Below, one piece after another: positions 63,527-64,000 of a stretch of 64,000 bases of DNA. The stretch is from assembly GCF_014200395.1 (NCBI RefSeq), contig NZ_JACHBS010000001.1:1-64000 (forward strand), in the 5' to 3' direction. Below the pieces are notes generated by a model. It was not told where the DNA came from. It saw nothing but the letters and a program-made list of their open reading frames with translations, and did no database searches. The position numbers and the translations under genes are program-made. The first letter of the stretch is position 1; each line of letters starts with the position of its first letter. Source of the DNA: Microcella frigidaquae (lineage in GTDB: Bacteria; Actinomycetota; Actinomycetes; Actinomycetales; Microbacteriaceae).

Positions 63527-64000
63527 GTGTCTGACGCCCCGTACGACGGCGGCTCGCCCGGCCGGCCCCTGCGCATCCTGATCGGTGCCGACACCTTCCC
63601 GCCCGACGTCAACGGCGCCGCGAAGTTCGCCGAGCGGCTCGCCGCCGGACTCGTCGAGCGCGGTCACGAGGTGCACATCGTCGCGCCCGGCGCGGAGGCC
63701 GGCCCCAACGTCACCCGCACCGAGGAGCACGAGGGTCAGCCGATGACCGTGCACCGCCTGCGCTCCTGGCGCTGGTACCCGCACCCGTGGCTGCGCTACG
63801 CCCTGCCCTGGCGCATCGAGCAGAACGCCGCCCGCATCCTCGATGCGGTCAAGCCCGACGTCGTGCACTTCCAGTCGCACATCGTGGTCGGCCGCGGTCT
63901 CGCCCGCGAGGCGGTGAAGCGCGGCATCCGCGTGATCGGAACCAACCACTTCATGCCCGAGAACGGCCTGCAGTTCACTCCCTTCATCGGCGCTCTGCGC
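63527..64000 (+). CDS. Glycosyltransferase family 4, N-terminal part (runs off window)
   Basis: The first 158 residues of a GT-B glycosyltransferase. After a short linker, RILIGADTFPPDVNGAAKFAERLAAGLVERGHEVHIVAPG (RILIGADTFPPDVNGAAKF, AERLAAGLVERGHEVHIVAPG region) shows the donor-independent N-terminal fold, followed by ILDAVKPDVVHFQSHIVVGRG and GTNHFMPENG. Related to PimB-like mannosyltransferases of actinobacterial lipoglycan synthesis, but the acceptor is not known. GTG has AAGGA 11 nt upstream. The C-terminal domain lies outside. Confidence 0.88.
   Translation, partial: MSDAPYDGGSPGRPLRILIGADTFPPDVNGAAKFAERLAAGLVERGHEVHIVAPGAEAGPNVTRTEEHEGQPMTVHRLRSWRWYPHPWLRYALPWRIEQNAARILDAVKPDVVHFQSHIVVGRGLAREAVKRGIRVIGTNHFMPENGLQFTPFIGALR

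Overview
This is a high-GC (about 70%) actinobacterial chromosome segment. It is most likely from the family Microbacteriaceae, judged by GTG-rich starts, strong GC3 bias, leaderless TAGGCT-type promoters and gene order; the genus cannot be fixed from the sequence. Nearly every base is coding or compact regulatory DNA. There is no gene-free stretch longer than about 260 bases, and no prophage, insertion sequence or CRISPR array was seen.

Layout. (1) 1-8.3 kb: the 3' part of leuS, competence genes comEA-comEC, holA, convergent rpsT, and lepA. (2) 8.3-15.2 kb: two DUF1990 paralogues around a UPF0303 protein, a small membrane protein, ribF coupled to a Tat-exported flavin amine oxidase, two unknown genes and an MFS exporter. 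(3) 15.2-20.8 kb: a sugar/deoxynucleoside module with a ROK kinase, a SorC-type regulator, deoC, an aldehyde dehydrogenase and a truncated ALDH homologue without the catalytic half. (4) 21-26.5 kb: a panE-like reductase, truB, a HAD phosphatase, hemW and two DUF4870 proteins. (5) 26.6-33.7 kb: hrcA-dnaJ-rsmE-HIT-phoH-ybeY-CorC-like-era, an ancestral actinobacterial string, with a CIRCE operator before hrcA. (6) 33.8-37.7 kb: a NarL-type two-component pair and leuA behind a leucine leader peptide with alternative hairpins. (7) 37.7-45.4 kb: an NmrA-like protein, a TRIC-type channel, and an NAD-synthesis operon (NrtR-like regulator, nadA, nadB, nadC, cysteine desulfurase). (8) 45.4-57.3 kb: recO, uppS, glyS, a DUF559 nuclease-like gene, a FrnE/DsbA protein, YbaK, a Gfo/Idh oxidoreductase, a low-GC orphan, dusB, dgt and dnaG. 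(9) 57.4-64 kb: an orphan ABC ATPase, a hydroxyacid dehydrogenase, tRNA-Asn, a second two-component pair with a receiver-only regulator, azlCD, def, a DMT permease and the start of a glycosyltransferase.

The most striking unexplained structure is a dispersed repeat family. Six 97-98 bp units each have 16-bp inverted terminal arms (CTCCACAATTCAGGAG), a fixed 65-66 bp interior, and an internal core (GCGACACGCCG) about 20 nt from one arm. The core gives each unit an orientation, and both orientations occur. Two more arm pairs have abnormal spacing, and a distant relative lies at 24.3 kb. Seven of the eight pairs lie within 38.5-50.7 kb. They sit inside or at the ends of genes, supplying codons to nadB, the cysteine desulfurase, the DUF559 gene, the start of uppS and a 42-residue peptide, and supplying the Shine-Dalgarno of uppS. 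They look like a MITE- or REP-like element.

A second genome-wide signal is leaderless transcription. At least fourteen genes have a -10 hexamer (mostly TAGNNT) exactly 6-7 nt before the start codon, including one divergent pair that shares a single palindromic -10.
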